DNA of 64,000 nucleotides. Origin: an uncultured Veillonella sp. (GTDB taxonomy: Bacteria > Bacillota > Negativicutes > Veillonellales > Veillonellaceae). The stretch is from the NCBI RefSeq assembly GCF_934230905.1, contig NZ_CAKQFJ010000012.1, positions 5,228 to 69,227 of the forward strand, read 5' to 3'. This document shows positions 25,817-35,792 of the stretch, one piece after another. Every line of letters begins with the position of its first letter. The stretch's first letter is position 1. Under the pieces are notes generated by a model, which saw only the letters and a list, made by a program, of their open reading frames with translations, was not told the DNA's origin and did no database searches. A program made the position numbers and the translations under genes.

Positions 25817-28183
25817 GAATCCCAACGCAATACCTACATTGTAGAAAATGAAACATGCAATCCATGCAAATGCATTTTCATAACAGAACATGAATAGCAT
25901 CCATTTCCAAGATCCAGTTTCACGTTTAATAACAGCAAGTGCTGCTATACATGGTGGATAACACAAGATGAATAACATGAATGTCAACGCAATCAATGCA
26001 GTAAAGTGTGGATCACTTTGTAAATATGCAGTCAATGCTTGAGGATGATCAGTATCACCACCTACTGCATAAATTGTACCCAATGTAGATACAACAACTT
26101 CTTTAGCTGCTAACCCGGCTACTAGTGCTACCCCCATTTTCCAATCAAAGCCCAATGGTTGAAGAATTGGATTAATTGCTTTACCAAACATAGCTGCATA
26201 CGATTGTTCCATTTTTTCAGATGCTTGTTCTTGATCAAGTTTTTGATTTTCATCAGCTAAGTTAGCTTGGTTTTTATACATAGCCCAGGCTACTGGGAAC
26301 AATTGTTCATTTTGATCTTTAATATCATTGAATAATTCAGGAGCTTCAGAATCATCTTCCGTTTCAATTTCAGGAGCACTTTCACCATTAGCTTCTGCTG
26401 CTGAAGTAGCATCATCTACAGTAGATTTCATATTATCAACGATTTCATTAACTTGATCTTTTTGTTCATCTGTAGTAATACCAAATTGTTCTAATGTTTG
26501 AGCATCTTTTACTTCATAGGTAGCGGCTACTTGATCATGTAATTCATCATAATCTTGAGAGTATTGTACATCATTAGGATACGATGTAATAAACCAAATA
26601 AGGATAGTAGCAGCCAAAATAAATGTAGCCGCTTTTTTGAAGTACATAATAGTACGTTCATACATATGCATTGCAGTCGCTTTCAAGGTAGGCATATGAT
26701 ATGGAGGTAATTCCATAACAAACGGTTCTGCTTCGCCAGAGAACAAGAATTTGCGGAATATTTTAGCAAATATAATGCCCAAAATAATTCCTGCGAAGTA
26801 AATACAGAATAAAACAATACCAGCCATTTCCGGACTAAAGAATGCAGCAGCAAACAAAGTATATACAGGTAAGCGTGCTGAGCAACTCATAAATGGAGTA
26901 ATTAAAATCGTTACCATACGATCTTTATAGTTATCCAGAATACGAGCACCCATAACAGATGGCACAGAACAGCCAAACCCTAGTAATAAAGGGATAAACG
27001 ATTTACCATGTAAACCACAAGCGCGCATGACACGGTCAATAACAAAAGCGGCACGAGCCATATAACCAGTATCTTCCAAGAAGGATATCCCTAGAAATAG
27101 TAGTAAAATTAGTGGAATAAAAGACATAACAGCCCCTACACCAGCTATGATACCATCAGATACCAAAGATTGAACTTGACCCTCAGGAATATATGTAGTC
27201 GCTAATCCTTGGAACCATGTAAATAATTTTGCTAACCAATCTTGCGGAACCGCTCCTACTATATTAACAAAATTAAATAATATAAACATAACCAACAAGA
27301 ATATTGGCAAGCCCCAGATACGATGTGTCAAAATCTTATCCAATCGATCAGAACGAGTTTCAGTAGATGCTGGATATTCTACAGTAATGGCATTAAATAC
27401 TTCTACTGCAAAACGGTGACGATATTCTTGGAATATTAGATCAAGATCAACTTGATCTTTAACTTCTTCACGAATGGCTTTTGCCTTTTCCAAAGCAGCC
27501 GCTGTATTTTCAAGACGCATAATCTTGCCGACCACATCAGCATCTTTTTCCAATAATTTAACAGCAACCCAACGAATTGGATATGTTACGGATCCTGCTT
27601 TTGCTAATTCTGCTTCTAATTCAGCAATTTTAGGTTCCAAAATGTCACCATAAGGAATAATAACACCCGGTTTTTTATTTTCCTTAGCACATTGAACAGT
27701 AGCTGCTAATAGCTCTTTTGTACCTATATTATTACGACCAACTGTGCGAACAACGGTAGCACCAGTCATTTTTTCCATCAACGGAATATCGTATTTAAAG
27801 CCCATTTCATCAGCAACATCAGCCATATTTAGAGCAATAACCATTGGCACTTCGAGTTCAATCAATTGTGCAGCCAAGTATAAGTTACGTTCTAGATTAG
27901 ATGCATCGAGTACGTTCACGATAAGATCTGGGTTATCATTAATGATAACATTACGTGCTACTAATTCATCCAAAGAACGTGCAGTTAAGCTATATGTACC
28001 TGGTAAATCTATAAACAATAATTCTTGGCCGTCAAATTTTGTATGGCCTTCTTTTTTTTCTACAGTAACACCTGAATAGTTACCGACATGTTGCTTAGCC
28101 CCTGTGATATTGTTAAACATTGTAGTTTTACCACAGTTAGGGTTACCTGCTAGGGCTATGCGAATTTGCTCATTATCTGCCAT
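25814..28183 (-). CDS. feoB: Ferrous iron transporter FeoB
   Basis: Inner-membrane Fe(II) importer of 789 residues. The N-terminal GTPase domain has GNPNCGKTT (P-loop, about 13-21), the DLPG switch (about 59), and NMAD. Two Gate motifs with conserved Cys follow (LGFGCSVPSVMGAR near 405 and LCYPPCIAAL near 740). The extracytoplasmic region between them is enlarged (about 545-655) and rich in Asp/Glu. It starts 9 bp after feoA. Confidence 0.96.
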   Translation of the reverse strand: MADNEQIRIALAGNPNCGKTTMFNNITGAKQHVGNYSGVTVEKKEGHTKFDGQELLFIDLPGTYSLTARSLDELVARNVIINDNPDLIVNVLDASNLERNLYLAAQLIELEVPMVIALNMADVADEMGFKYDIPLMEKMTGATVVRTVGRNNIGTKELLAATVQCAKENKKPGVIIPYGDILEPKIAELEAELAKAGSVTYPIRWVAVKLLEKDADVVGKIMRLENTAAALEKAKAIREEVKDQVDLDLIFQEYRHRFAVEVFNAITVEYPASTETRSDRLDKILTHRIWGLPIFLLVMFILFNFVNIVGAVPQDWLAKLFTWFQGLATTYIPEGQVQSLVSDGIIAGVGAVMSFIPLILLLFLGISFLEDTGYMARAAFVIDRVMRACGLHGKSFIPLLLGFGCSVPSVMGARILDNYKDRMVTILITPFMSCSARLPVYTLFAAAFFSPEMAGIVLFCIYFAGIILGIIFAKIFRKFLFSGEAEPFVMELPPYHMPTLKATAMHMYERTIMYFKKAATFILAATILIWFITSYPNDVQYSQDYDELHDQVAATYEVKDAQTLEQFGITTDEQKDQVNEIVDNMKSTVDDATSAAEANGESAPEIETEDDSEAPELFNDIKDQNEQLFPVAWAMYKNQANLADENQKLDQEQASEKMEQSYAAMFGKAINPILQPLGFDWKMGVALVAGLAAKEVVVSTLGTIYAVGGDTDHPQALTAYLQSDPHFTALIALTFMLFILCYPPCIAALAVIKRETGSWKWMLFMFCYENAFAWIACFIFYNVGIALGF

Positions 28184-28192
28184 GAGGACCTC

Positions 28193-28426
28193 CTATTCAA
28201 CTTCTACATCAATCATACCCGCTTCACTATTCCGAAGCGCTAATTCAAAGTTTTTTACCTTGATTTCCACAGGATCACCTAATGGAGCGAACTTCATGAC
28301 ATGAACCTTAGTACCATGTACCAGTCCCATATCAACTAATCGATGTTTTACATTACCGCTGCCATGAAGTGTTGCAATAATGCCGGACTCGCCTTGTTTC
28401 ATGTCCTTCAATTTCTTGATAGCCAT
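28193..28426 (-). CDS. feoA: FeoA family protein
   Basis: 77-residue SH3-like partner of FeoB. The pattern LKDMKQGESG, KHRLVDMGLVHG and ALRNSEAG is typical. An in-frame upstream ATG exists at 28471, but TTAGGAGGTG directly before the ATG at 28426 fixes the start. feoB follows 9 bp downstream. A Fur-like site lies about 107 bp upstream. Confidence 0.93.
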   Translation of the reverse strand: MAIKKLKDMKQGESGIIATLHGSGNVKHRLVDMGLVHGTKVHVMKFAPLGDPVEIKVKNFELALRNSEAGMIDVEVE

Positions 28427-28532
28427 ATTACACCTCCTAATTATTGTACATAACAACCTCATATTAAACACATATCCAACGAATAATGCGTATTAATATC
28501 CTAAATCATTATATCATGAGAGTTTATAATTT

Positions 28533-28547
28533 CAACAATAATTATCA
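28533..28547. promoter_or_regulatory. Fur-like site upstream of feoAB
   Basis: Read on the minus strand, TGATAATTATTGTTG matches 12 of 15 positions of the 7-1-7 Fur consensus TGATAATnATTATCA. Its position 107 bp upstream of feoA suits iron repression of ferrous iron uptake. No Fur gene is in the window. Confidence 0.5.
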
Positions 28548-28682
28548 TTTTATTATTCGAAATTTTAATATATATTATAAATTTAGATTATATTAGTGCG
28601 TGCAAAAACCTAACAAACCATTATAATCATTGCATTTTTAATTGTTAAAACTTTATTTATTAAATGATTTCTCAATTTACAT

Positions 28683-28716
28683 AGTGAGAATTAGCTTTAT
28701 TTCATTCTCACTTTTA
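28683..28716 (+). terminator. Orphan terminator-like hairpin
   Basis: A 9-bp stem (28683-28691 with 28704-28712) with a 12-base loop is followed by TTTTATATAT on the plus strand. No plus-strand gene lies upstream. It could end a small RNA, or be only a chance AT-rich palindrome. Confidence 0.4.
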
Positions 28717-28884
28717 TATATATAATTTCTCAATTAATGTTTTATATTTTAAGAATTATTAACCATAATAAGATTCTTTATTTTCATTTTCTAACTGTAT
28801 TTTCTCAACTATAATTCGTGTTTATATTTTTCTATAGTATGTAACACTCATTATTTATCATATACACTAAGTAATAACATGCAT

Positions 28885-28913
28885 TTGCTCGAGTCTGCTA
28901 GATTAGGTATAAT
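28885..28913 (+). promoter_or_regulatory. Promoter of the DEAD-box helicase gene
   Basis: TTGCTC, 17 bp, then a perfect TATAAT. The helicase ATG follows 33 bp later, with GAAAGGA as ribosome-binding site. Confidence 0.65.
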
Positions 28914-28945
28914 TAATACAATATGTATTAAAGAAAGGACGACAC

Positions 28946-30244
28946 ATGAAATCTTTTAAATCATTAGGCGTTTGTGATAAACTCATTAGCACCTTACAAA
29001 AACAAGGAATCAAAGAACCAACGCCTATTCAAGAACAATCGATTCCCATCGTCTTTAAAGGCAATGATATTATTGCAAAGGCGCAAACTGGGACAGGTAA
29101 AACACTAGCCTTTCTATTACCGATTTTGCAACGTGTTCACACAGATGTGCATCAAGAGCAAGTGCTTATCATCGCCCCAACTAGAGAGCTAATCAAGCAA
29201 ATTTCCGACGAAGCAAAGGTACTCGGTTCAATATTAGGTGTTGATATTTTACCTCTCATCGGTGGCAAAACAATTGAATCTCAATTACAACAACTTGGAA
29301 GACGTCCGCAGGTTATTTTAGGCACACCAGGTCGTCTATTAGACCATGCTAAACGAGGCTCTCTACATCTCAACTCGATTCGTCGTGTCGTATTAGATGA
29401 AGCAGACCAAATGCTCCATATGGGATTCTTACCAGACATAGAAAATTTAATTGGCCAAACGGATGCCAATAGGCAATTATTACTTTTCTCTGCCACAATT
29501 CCAGATAAGATTCGAAATTTAGCCAAAGCATATATGTCTAAACCAGTATCAGTTACAGCAGAAGGTAAACACATCACACTAGATGCCATCGACCAGCGAG
29601 TATATATGATGAATACTGAGGAAAAAACTTCACGACTCATCAAGATGATTCAGGATGATAATCCCTATTTGGCAATCGTTTTCTGTAACAAACGAGAAGG
29701 TGCTATTCGTCTCTCCTATGAATTGACCGCTGCAGGACTTAATATTGCAGAAATGCATGGCGATTTAACACAAGGACGACGCACGCAAATACTTCGAGAT
29801 TTTGCAAAAGCAAAAACACAAATTTTGGTAGCTACTGATATTGCGGCTCGTGGCATCGATATCGAAGGCATTACCCATGTATACAACTACGATGTACCAC
29901 ACGATGTAGATTACTACATCCATCGTATTGGACGCACTGGTCGCGCAGGCAACTCGGGTATCGCTGTTACCTTTGCTACGCCAGCTGACGAATCTTGGTT
30001 ACGACGCATCGAACGCGCTATCCAAGCAACGCTTACTAAATACACAAAAGACGGTCAGGTTAAAACTAAAGGCAATACCAGCACGGCGCCCAAACGTACA
30101 AAAACTTCTGGGAAACCTAAGATTACCAGTTCTTATCAATCTACAAAAGCAAAAGCTCATAAAGCACGAGGCCATAAAGGTTCCAATACACGGCAACGCC
30201 GTACCTCTACAGCACAGGTAGGTCGACGTGGCAAACGGAAATAA
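28946..30244 (+). CDS. DEAD-box ATP-dependent RNA helicase
   Basis: 432-residue RNA helicase likely acting in RNA decay or ribosome assembly, especially in the cold (family knowledge). Motifs in order: Q-motif (GIKEPTPIQ), AQTGTGKT, PTREL, GTPGRLLDH, DEAD, SAT, then the second RecA domain with ARGIDIEG and HRIGRTGRAG. The last about 75 residues are a Lys/Arg/Thr/Ser-rich basic tail, typical of RNA-binding extensions in CshA/RhlE-type proteins. Monocistronic, with its own promoter and a shared terminator with topB. Confidence 0.93.
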   Translation: MKSFKSLGVCDKLISTLQKQGIKEPTPIQEQSIPIVFKGNDIIAKAQTGTGKTLAFLLPILQRVHTDVHQEQVLIIAPTRELIKQISDEAKVLGSILGVDILPLIGGKTIESQLQQLGRRPQVILGTPGRLLDHAKRGSLHLNSIRRVVLDEADQMLHMGFLPDIENLIGQTDANRQLLLFSATIPDKIRNLAKAYMSKPVSVTAEGKHITLDAIDQRVYMMNTEEKTSRLIKMIQDDNPYLAIVFCNKREGAIRLSYELTAAGLNIAEMHGDLTQGRRTQILRDFAKAKTQILVATDIAARGIDIEGITHVYNYDVPHDVDYYIHRIGRTGRAGNSGIAVTFATPADESWLRRIERAIQATLTKYTKDGQVKTKGNTSTAPKRTKTSGKPKITSSYQSTKAKAHKARGHKGSNTRQRRTSTAQVGRRGKRK

Positions 30245-30247
30245 CAC

Positions 30248-30284
30248 AAAATGCGTGTAGCATATCATAAGCTACACGCATTTT
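30248..30284. terminator. Bidirectional terminator between helicase and topB
   Basis: A 14-bp perfect stem (30248-30261 with 30271-30284), 9-base loop, with T runs on both strands, between two convergent genes. Confidence 0.9.
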
Positions 30285-30294
30285 TTATGTGCCA

Positions 30295-32607
30295 TTATTT
30301 ATTTTGATTTGCATAGATACTTGGTACACCGTCTACATCCATACATTGTGTCTTACATGATGAACGATTACTACAAACCCATGTAGTACGCCCGTTCATA
30401 TTCTGCTTAACAAAATATCCTTTTTTACACCGAGGACATACATATTGTTTTGATTCTTCTGGAACCTCAAGGTCAGCATTTGAATTTTGTCTAGTCCTAG
30501 AAGGCTGCGTATATCGACAGGACGGATAATTCGTACAACCTAAAAAGTCACCAAACTTACCAGTCCGCTGCTGTAAATGCCCCTTTTTACACGAAGGACA
30601 GTCTGGTAATGCTGATAAATTTGCCTGATTGGTATCTAAAGGACGCTTTGCGTTTTGATTTGAAATGATACGCACCACATTTGGCATCATTTGATCACGA
30701 CTCACCTGTTTATCAAAGCCAAGCTTATCAATCAAATGTTGTAGAAATTGGATCTGATCCGTTAAAAATGAATCTAACGTATCTTCTCCTTCACTCATAA
30801 GGGCAAGACGTTCCTCCCAAACGGCTGTTTCATCAGGATATAATAATTCATCAGGTAATGCATCTACCAAAAGATACCCTGTATCGGTAGGAGATAACAC
30901 CTGCTTCTTACCAGATGTCTTCATAAATCCCCGACTGATTAATTCATCAATAATATTAGCCCGCGTCGCTTCCGTACCAATACCTGATACCGCCTTTAAT
31001 TGTTTCTTTAACTCTTCATTCTTAACAAACTTATGAATTTCCTTCATCGCTTGTAATAATGTAGACGGTGTAAATCGAGATGGTGGCTTCGTTTGCTTAG
31101 CCTCTATAGACGAATCAGTATATTCAACACCATCGTTCTTTTTAACGGCAGGCAAATGGTCTGCTTCTTCGATAGCCTCCTTTTTAGGCCCCGATTCGGC
31201 GCCTCGATCATCGGTTAAATCCGGTTCATCCTCTTCTGAATGTATCTTAGATTTCTGGCGCTTATACAAAGATTTCCAACCTTCTTCAATAACAACGCGA
31301 CCATTAGCAACAAATTCTTCCTCACATTGACCAACTACAATCTTTGTTTGTTCATACACATGTTCCCCATAAAATTGTGCAATATAAGCCTGACTAATGA
31401 GGAAATAAATATTCCGTTCTGCTTGAGTTAGGCTCTTTACATTACAAGAAACGGTGGTAGGAATGATCGCATGATGGGCAGTAATCTTTTTTTCATTCCA
31501 CGCACGACTTTTAATATTTCTATCCGCATTTTGTGCCCATTGTGAAAGTTTTTCATCCCCTGATTGCGCTAAATTACCGAGAATAGCTATGCGATCACCA
31601 TATTGATTAGGTGGTAGGTATTCGCAATCAGAACGAGGATATGTGGTTAATTTTTTCTCATATAATTTCTGTGCCGTATCTAATACAGTTTGAGGGTCAT
31701 AAGAATAGGCCTTTCCAGCTAATACTTGTAGAGAAGACAGAGATAGCGGTAAACGTTGAGAATCTTTTTTCTTAGACTTTGTAACAGACTTTATAATGCC
31801 ACTAGGACTTGCTGACAACCGTTGAATTAAACTTTCAGCAACCCCCTTATTGATGAGACGACCGTCTGGATCTAACCCTTTTTGTTCGTCCTTTGGTTGC
31901 CACGTTGCCCAAAAGGTGCCATTCTCATGGGTATATAAAATTTTAACAGTAAAATAATCAGTCGGTTTAAAATCGGCTAATTCTCGTTCACGCCGTACTA
32001 CGAGTGCTAACGTTGGCGTTTTTACACGACCTATAGGCAATGTCACCTTATTTCCCTTATATCGTTCAGACAATGTATAGGCCCGTGATAAATTCATACC
32101 AATCAACCAATCCGCACGTGCTCTAGCTAATGCAGATTGATATAAATTGTGAAAATCCTTATTATCGCGCAAATCATCTAATGCAGACTTTACAGATTTC
32201 TCATCCAATGCGTTTAATAGAATCCGTTGCACCGGTTTTGAATTTCCTACAAAATACAGGACTTCATCAACTAATAACTGACCTTCTCTATCCGGGTCAC
32301 CTGCATTGACGATGATATCAGCTTTTCCAATAAGATCTTTAACCGTTTCAAACTGTTGTCGACTACTATCGGTTACGAGTAATTTCCACTCAGTAGGCAC
32401 GATTGGTAAATCTTGAGGGCGCCAACGGATATATTTATCGTCATAGTCACCCGGCTCAGCTTGATGTAGTACATGCCCCACAACCCATGTAACAATATCA
32501 TCCCCTTGGATAAAATAACCATTGCGTTTTTGTATATTCTTGTTTTCCGGCAAACATTTACTGATTTCTCGAGCCATGGATGGCTTTTCTGCAATAAATA
32601 ACCGCAT
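30295..32607 (-). CDS. topB: DNA topoisomerase III
   Basis: Type IA topoisomerase that unlinks DNA, of about 770 residues. It begins with the TOPRIM domain (MRLFIAEKPSMA; DPDREGQ near 102), has the catalytic-Tyr motif TTYPRSDCEYLP near 310, and ends in two zinc ribbons (CPSCKKGHLQ with CTNYPSC; CPRCKKGYF with CSNRSSC). An acidic and Lys-rich low-complexity stretch lies about 455-520. I start at 32607 because AAGGAGGGG directly precedes it; an upstream in-frame ATG adds seven residues. Confidence 0.95.
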   Translation of the reverse strand: MRLFIAEKPSMAREISKCLPENKNIQKRNGYFIQGDDIVTWVVGHVLHQAEPGDYDDKYIRWRPQDLPIVPTEWKLLVTDSSRQQFETVKDLIGKADIIVNAGDPDREGQLLVDEVLYFVGNSKPVQRILLNALDEKSVKSALDDLRDNKDFHNLYQSALARARADWLIGMNLSRAYTLSERYKGNKVTLPIGRVKTPTLALVVRRERELADFKPTDYFTVKILYTHENGTFWATWQPKDEQKGLDPDGRLINKGVAESLIQRLSASPSGIIKSVTKSKKKDSQRLPLSLSSLQVLAGKAYSYDPQTVLDTAQKLYEKKLTTYPRSDCEYLPPNQYGDRIAILGNLAQSGDEKLSQWAQNADRNIKSRAWNEKKITAHHAIIPTTVSCNVKSLTQAERNIYFLISQAYIAQFYGEHVYEQTKIVVGQCEEEFVANGRVVIEEGWKSLYKRQKSKIHSEEDEPDLTDDRGAESGPKKEAIEEADHLPAVKKNDGVEYTDSSIEAKQTKPPSRFTPSTLLQAMKEIHKFVKNEELKKQLKAVSGIGTEATRANIIDELISRGFMKTSGKKQVLSPTDTGYLLVDALPDELLYPDETAVWEERLALMSEGEDTLDSFLTDQIQFLQHLIDKLGFDKQVSRDQMMPNVVRIISNQNAKRPLDTNQANLSALPDCPSCKKGHLQQRTGKFGDFLGCTNYPSCRYTQPSRTRQNSNADLEVPEESKQYVCPRCKKGYFVKQNMNGRTTWVCSNRSSCKTQCMDVDGVPSIYANQNK

Positions 32608-32681
32608 GGTCCCCTCCTTAACGTACATATGGCGACCATCCCCGCAGTCGCTCTTTGAAATCTCATTATACTACAATTTAG

Positions 32682-32710
32682 TGGTCATAACTACCAAAAT
32701 CATGTATAAT
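32682..32710 (+). promoter_or_regulatory. Probable promoter of prfC
   Basis: TGGTCA, 17 bp, then perfect TATAAT, 73 bp before the prfC ATG. A minus-strand TATAAT (32670-32665) for topB lies nearly back to back with it, so the two divergent promoters may interfere. Confidence 0.5.
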
Positions 32711-32783
32711 TTTAAAGATATGAATGATGTGAAAATTGTACATTACAATTAAACTTTCACAAACGAAACAACAGAGGTGAATT

Positions 32784-34379
32784 ATGACATTTTTAGAAGA
32801 AGTACAACGTCGTCGTACGTTTGCTATCATATCTCACCCGGATGCGGGTAAAACGACATTAACAGAAAAATTACTATTATACGGTGGTGCTATTCACTTA
32901 GCAGGGTCCGTTAAGTCTCGTAAAACGGCAAAACACGCCGTATCTGACTGGATGGAAATCGAAAAGCAACGCGGTATCTCCGTAACAAGTTCTGTATTAC
33001 AATTTGACTATGATGGATGTCGAGTAAACATCCTCGATACCCCTGGTCACCAGGACTTCTCTGAAGATACGTATCGTACATTAATGGCAGCCGATAGTGC
33101 AGTCATGCTCATCGACGTAGCTAAAGGCGTTGAAGCACAAACTAAAAAACTATTTGCTGTATCCAAAGAACGTGGTATTCCTATCTTTACATTTGTAAAT
33201 AAAATTGACCATTTTGGTCGTAGCCCATTTGATTTGATGGAAGAAATTGAAAATGTTCTTGGCATTCGTACATGCCCTATGAACTGGCCAATTGGTATCA
33301 ACGGCGAATACAAAGGCGTATACGATAGAGAACACGAAACGATTGAGCTTTTTGCAAAAGATGAAACACATGGTCAAGAAAAGTTAGCCTCTGAAAAAGG
33401 TGCTTTGACTGACCCTCATATGAAAGAATTATTAGGTGACGATGTATACCAAGCATTACTTGATGATATTGAATTATTAGATGTTGCAGGCGATCCATTT
33501 GATTTCGATAAGGTGCGTGCTGGTGAATTAACACCGATGTTCTTCGGTTCCGCCATGACAAACTTTGGGGTAAAACCATTCCTCGAAAAATTCTTGGAAC
33601 TCGCCCCATCCCCTGCTCCACGACAAGCAGTAGAGGAAATGGTACAACCTACAAGCGAAGACTTCTCTGCGTTAGTCTTTAAAATTCAAGCTAATATGGA
33701 TCCTAATCACCATGACCGTATTGTATTTATGCGTATTTGCTCTGGTAAATTTGAAAAAGGCATGTCCGTATTGCATCGCCAATCAAATAAGACGATTCGC
33801 TTATCACAACCACAACAATTCTTGGCTACAGAACGCACCATTGTAGAAGATGCGTACCCTGGTGATATTATCGGGGTCTTCGACGCTGGCACAATGGGTG
33901 TAGGTGATACACTTTGTGCTCAAAAACACAAGGTTACATTCGGTGACTTTCCTGTATTCCCACCTGAATTTTTTGCACGTGTATCACCTAAAGATACAAT
34001 GAAACGTAAACAATTCCAAAAAGGGATGACACAATTAGCCCAAGAAGGAGCTGTTCAAATTTTTGAGCAACCAGGTGCCCTTGATTCATTCGTAGTAGGA
34101 GCTGTAGGTATGCTCCAATTTGAAGTTCTTGAGTACCGCTTAAAAAATGAATATGGTGTTGATTTATTAAATCATACTTTGCCTTATAGTGTGGCACGTT
34201 GGATTGATGGCGATGTAGATACCTCTACACTAAAAGGTCTAGATAATGCAATGATTGTAAAGGATAATCGAGATCGCACCGTTGTACTCATTGCCAACGA
34301 ATGGCAAATGGGCTGGGTTCTAGAACGTAACCCAGATGTTACCTTCTTACAAACGCCAAAACTACATAATGAAATTTAA
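32784..34379 (+). CDS. prfC: Peptide chain release factor 3
   Basis: Translational GTPase that recycles RF1 and RF2 after termination. G1 SHPDAGKTTLTEK (about 17-29), G2/G3 region RGISVTSS and DTPGHQDF, and G4 NKID are all present. 531 residues is the family length. AGAGGTG precedes the ATG. It is followed by a weak terminator and then gltS. Confidence 0.96.
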   Translation: MTFLEEVQRRRTFAIISHPDAGKTTLTEKLLLYGGAIHLAGSVKSRKTAKHAVSDWMEIEKQRGISVTSSVLQFDYDGCRVNILDTPGHQDFSEDTYRTLMAADSAVMLIDVAKGVEAQTKKLFAVSKERGIPIFTFVNKIDHFGRSPFDLMEEIENVLGIRTCPMNWPIGINGEYKGVYDREHETIELFAKDETHGQEKLASEKGALTDPHMKELLGDDVYQALLDDIELLDVAGDPFDFDKVRAGELTPMFFGSAMTNFGVKPFLEKFLELAPSPAPRQAVEEMVQPTSEDFSALVFKIQANMDPNHHDRIVFMRICSGKFEKGMSVLHRQSNKTIRLSQPQQFLATERTIVEDAYPGDIIGVFDAGTMGVGDTLCAQKHKVTFGDFPVFPPEFFARVSPKDTMKRKQFQKGMTQLAQEGAVQIFEQPGALDSFVVGAVGMLQFEVLEYRLKNEYGVDLLNHTLPYSVARWIDGDVDTSTLKGLDNAMIVKDNRDRTVVLIANEWQMGWVLERNPDVTFLQTPKLHNEI

Positions 34380-34407
34380 CTAAATTAATAATGCTACTAT
34401 GTATAAA

Positions 34408-34433
34408 TAGCAAAATGTCTTTGCTAATTTTAT
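34408..34433 (+). terminator. Weak terminator after prfC
   Basis: TAGCAAA (34408-34414) pairs with TTTGCTA (34420-34426) and is followed by ATTTTAT. Short stem, so termination is probably partial. Confidence 0.5.
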
Positions 34434-34500
34434 AGTATTTAATTAGTCATTCATGATACAATGTAATAAATTATTTTTATTTATTAAAAGGAGTGATCTT

Positions 34501-35748
34501 ATGCCACTGATTGACCTAAAATTAGTCAACGATGTATGGACACTGAATTTGTCCATGATTCAAACTGTGGGCCTTGCGGTAATTACCTTATTCATAGGTA
34601 CTTGGATTAATAAACATTCCAAGTTTTTACAACGCATGTGTATGCCAGCACCAGCTGTGGGGGCTTTACCATTTGCATTTTTAACTGCTATTCTTTCATA
34701 TTACAAAATTTTAAATATTACCTTTGAAGGTTCACTACAAAGCTTTCTAATGCTTGCCTTCTTTACCACTATTGGTTTGATGGCATCTTTAAAAGTTTTA
34801 AAAAAAGGCGGAATTTTTATTATTTTCTTCTTCCTTGCTTGTGCAGTGTGGATTGTCGTTCAAAACACTGCAGGGATTGCCATTTCTAAAGCCTTAGGCA
34901 TTGAACCAATTATTGGTATCATGGCAGGTTCTGTATCCATGATTGGTGGTCTTGGTACAGCAGGTGCATTCGGCCCATACTATGAACAATTACTTGGTAT
35001 TCCAGGCACTGCATCAGCAGCTGTAGCAGCAGCTACATTCGGTATGGTAGCAGGGACTATCTTAGGTGCCCCTGTTGGCGAACGCATTATCAAAATGCAT
35101 AAAGTAAAAACACCTTATCAAAACCCAGAGTTAATGGATGATGACAATATCGATTATATCGAAGATCGCGTTGAAAGTGGCGGAAAGCAATTCAACTCGC
35201 AAGATTTGTTAACAATCTGTATGTGGATTGGTCTAGCGCTTGGTATTGGTACCATCGTAAGTGCTGGTTTGTCAATTATAACTCCATTACCTGCATATAT
35301 CGGTTCCATGATTTGTGCCGCTATCATTCGTAACGTAGGTGATTTTTCAAAATCCTACAAGATTAATGATGCTGCTCTTGACGCTGTATCTAATGTAGCC
35401 TTATCCCTATTCGTTACAATGGCTATTAATAGTTTAAAACTTGTACAATTAATCGATCTTGCATTACCACTTATTACAATTCTAGTTGCTCAAATGGTTC
35501 TTATCTGTATTTTCGCATACATCATTTACTTCCTATTTGGTCGCAACTACGACGCAGTTATGCTCGGTGCTGGTGCTATCGGTTTCGGCTTAGGTGCTAC
35601 GCCAAATGCATTGGTTAATATGTTATCATTAGCAAGTAAACACGGTCCATCCCCTCGTGCATGGCTCGTTGTATCCTTAGTAGGTGCATTCTTAATCGAC
35701 TTTGCCAATGCTTTCATTATTACAACAATGGCTGGTATTCTATATTAA
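34501..35748 (+). CDS. gltS: Sodium/glutamate symporter
   Basis: Inner-membrane glutamate importer of the GltS family with about eleven membrane segments in two inverted halves. The Gly-rich re-entrant loops are visible (GSVSMIGGLGTAGAFGP near 156-172 and GAGAIGFGLGATPNALVNM near 360-378). 415 residues. The ATG at 34501 is chosen because AAAAGGAG lies seven bases before it; a longer frame to 34453 has no such site. Confidence 0.93.
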   Translation: MPLIDLKLVNDVWTLNLSMIQTVGLAVITLFIGTWINKHSKFLQRMCMPAPAVGALPFAFLTAILSYYKILNITFEGSLQSFLMLAFFTTIGLMASLKVLKKGGIFIIFFFLACAVWIVVQNTAGIAISKALGIEPIIGIMAGSVSMIGGLGTAGAFGPYYEQLLGIPGTASAAVAAATFGMVAGTILGAPVGERIIKMHKVKTPYQNPELMDDDNIDYIEDRVESGGKQFNSQDLLTICMWIGLALGIGTIVSAGLSIITPLPAYIGSMICAAIIRNVGDFSKSYKINDAALDAVSNVALSLFVTMAINSLKLVQLIDLALPLITILVAQMVLICIFAYIIYFLFGRNYDAVMLGAGAIGFGLGATPNALVNMLSLASKHGPSPRAWLVVSLVGAFLIDFANAFIITTMAGILY

Positions 35749-35752
35749 AACA

Positions 35753-35785
35753 AAAAGGTCCTAAGGATAATCCTTAGGACCTTTT
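35753..35785. terminator. Bidirectional terminator between gltS and rsmA
   Basis: A 15-bp perfect stem (35753-35767 with 35771-35785) with loop TAA and A/T ends, in the 44-bp gap between two convergent genes. Confidence 0.92.
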
Positions 35786-35792
35786 AATTATA

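Larger units (their letters stand above)
28427..28945. other. 519-bp AT-rich divergent intergenic region
   Basis: Between feoA (minus) and the helicase gene (plus). It holds a Fur-like site (28533-28547), a free-standing terminator-like hairpin (28683-28716), several TTCTCAA-type repeats (about 28672, 28726 and 28801) and the helicase promoter (28885-28913). No open frame with a convincing ribosome-binding site was found. Confidence 0.7.

Noticed and set aside
28800..28880. Short AT-rich repeats as a CRISPR array
   Set aside because: The repeats are seven bases, irregularly spaced and without uniform spacers; no cas genes are in the window.
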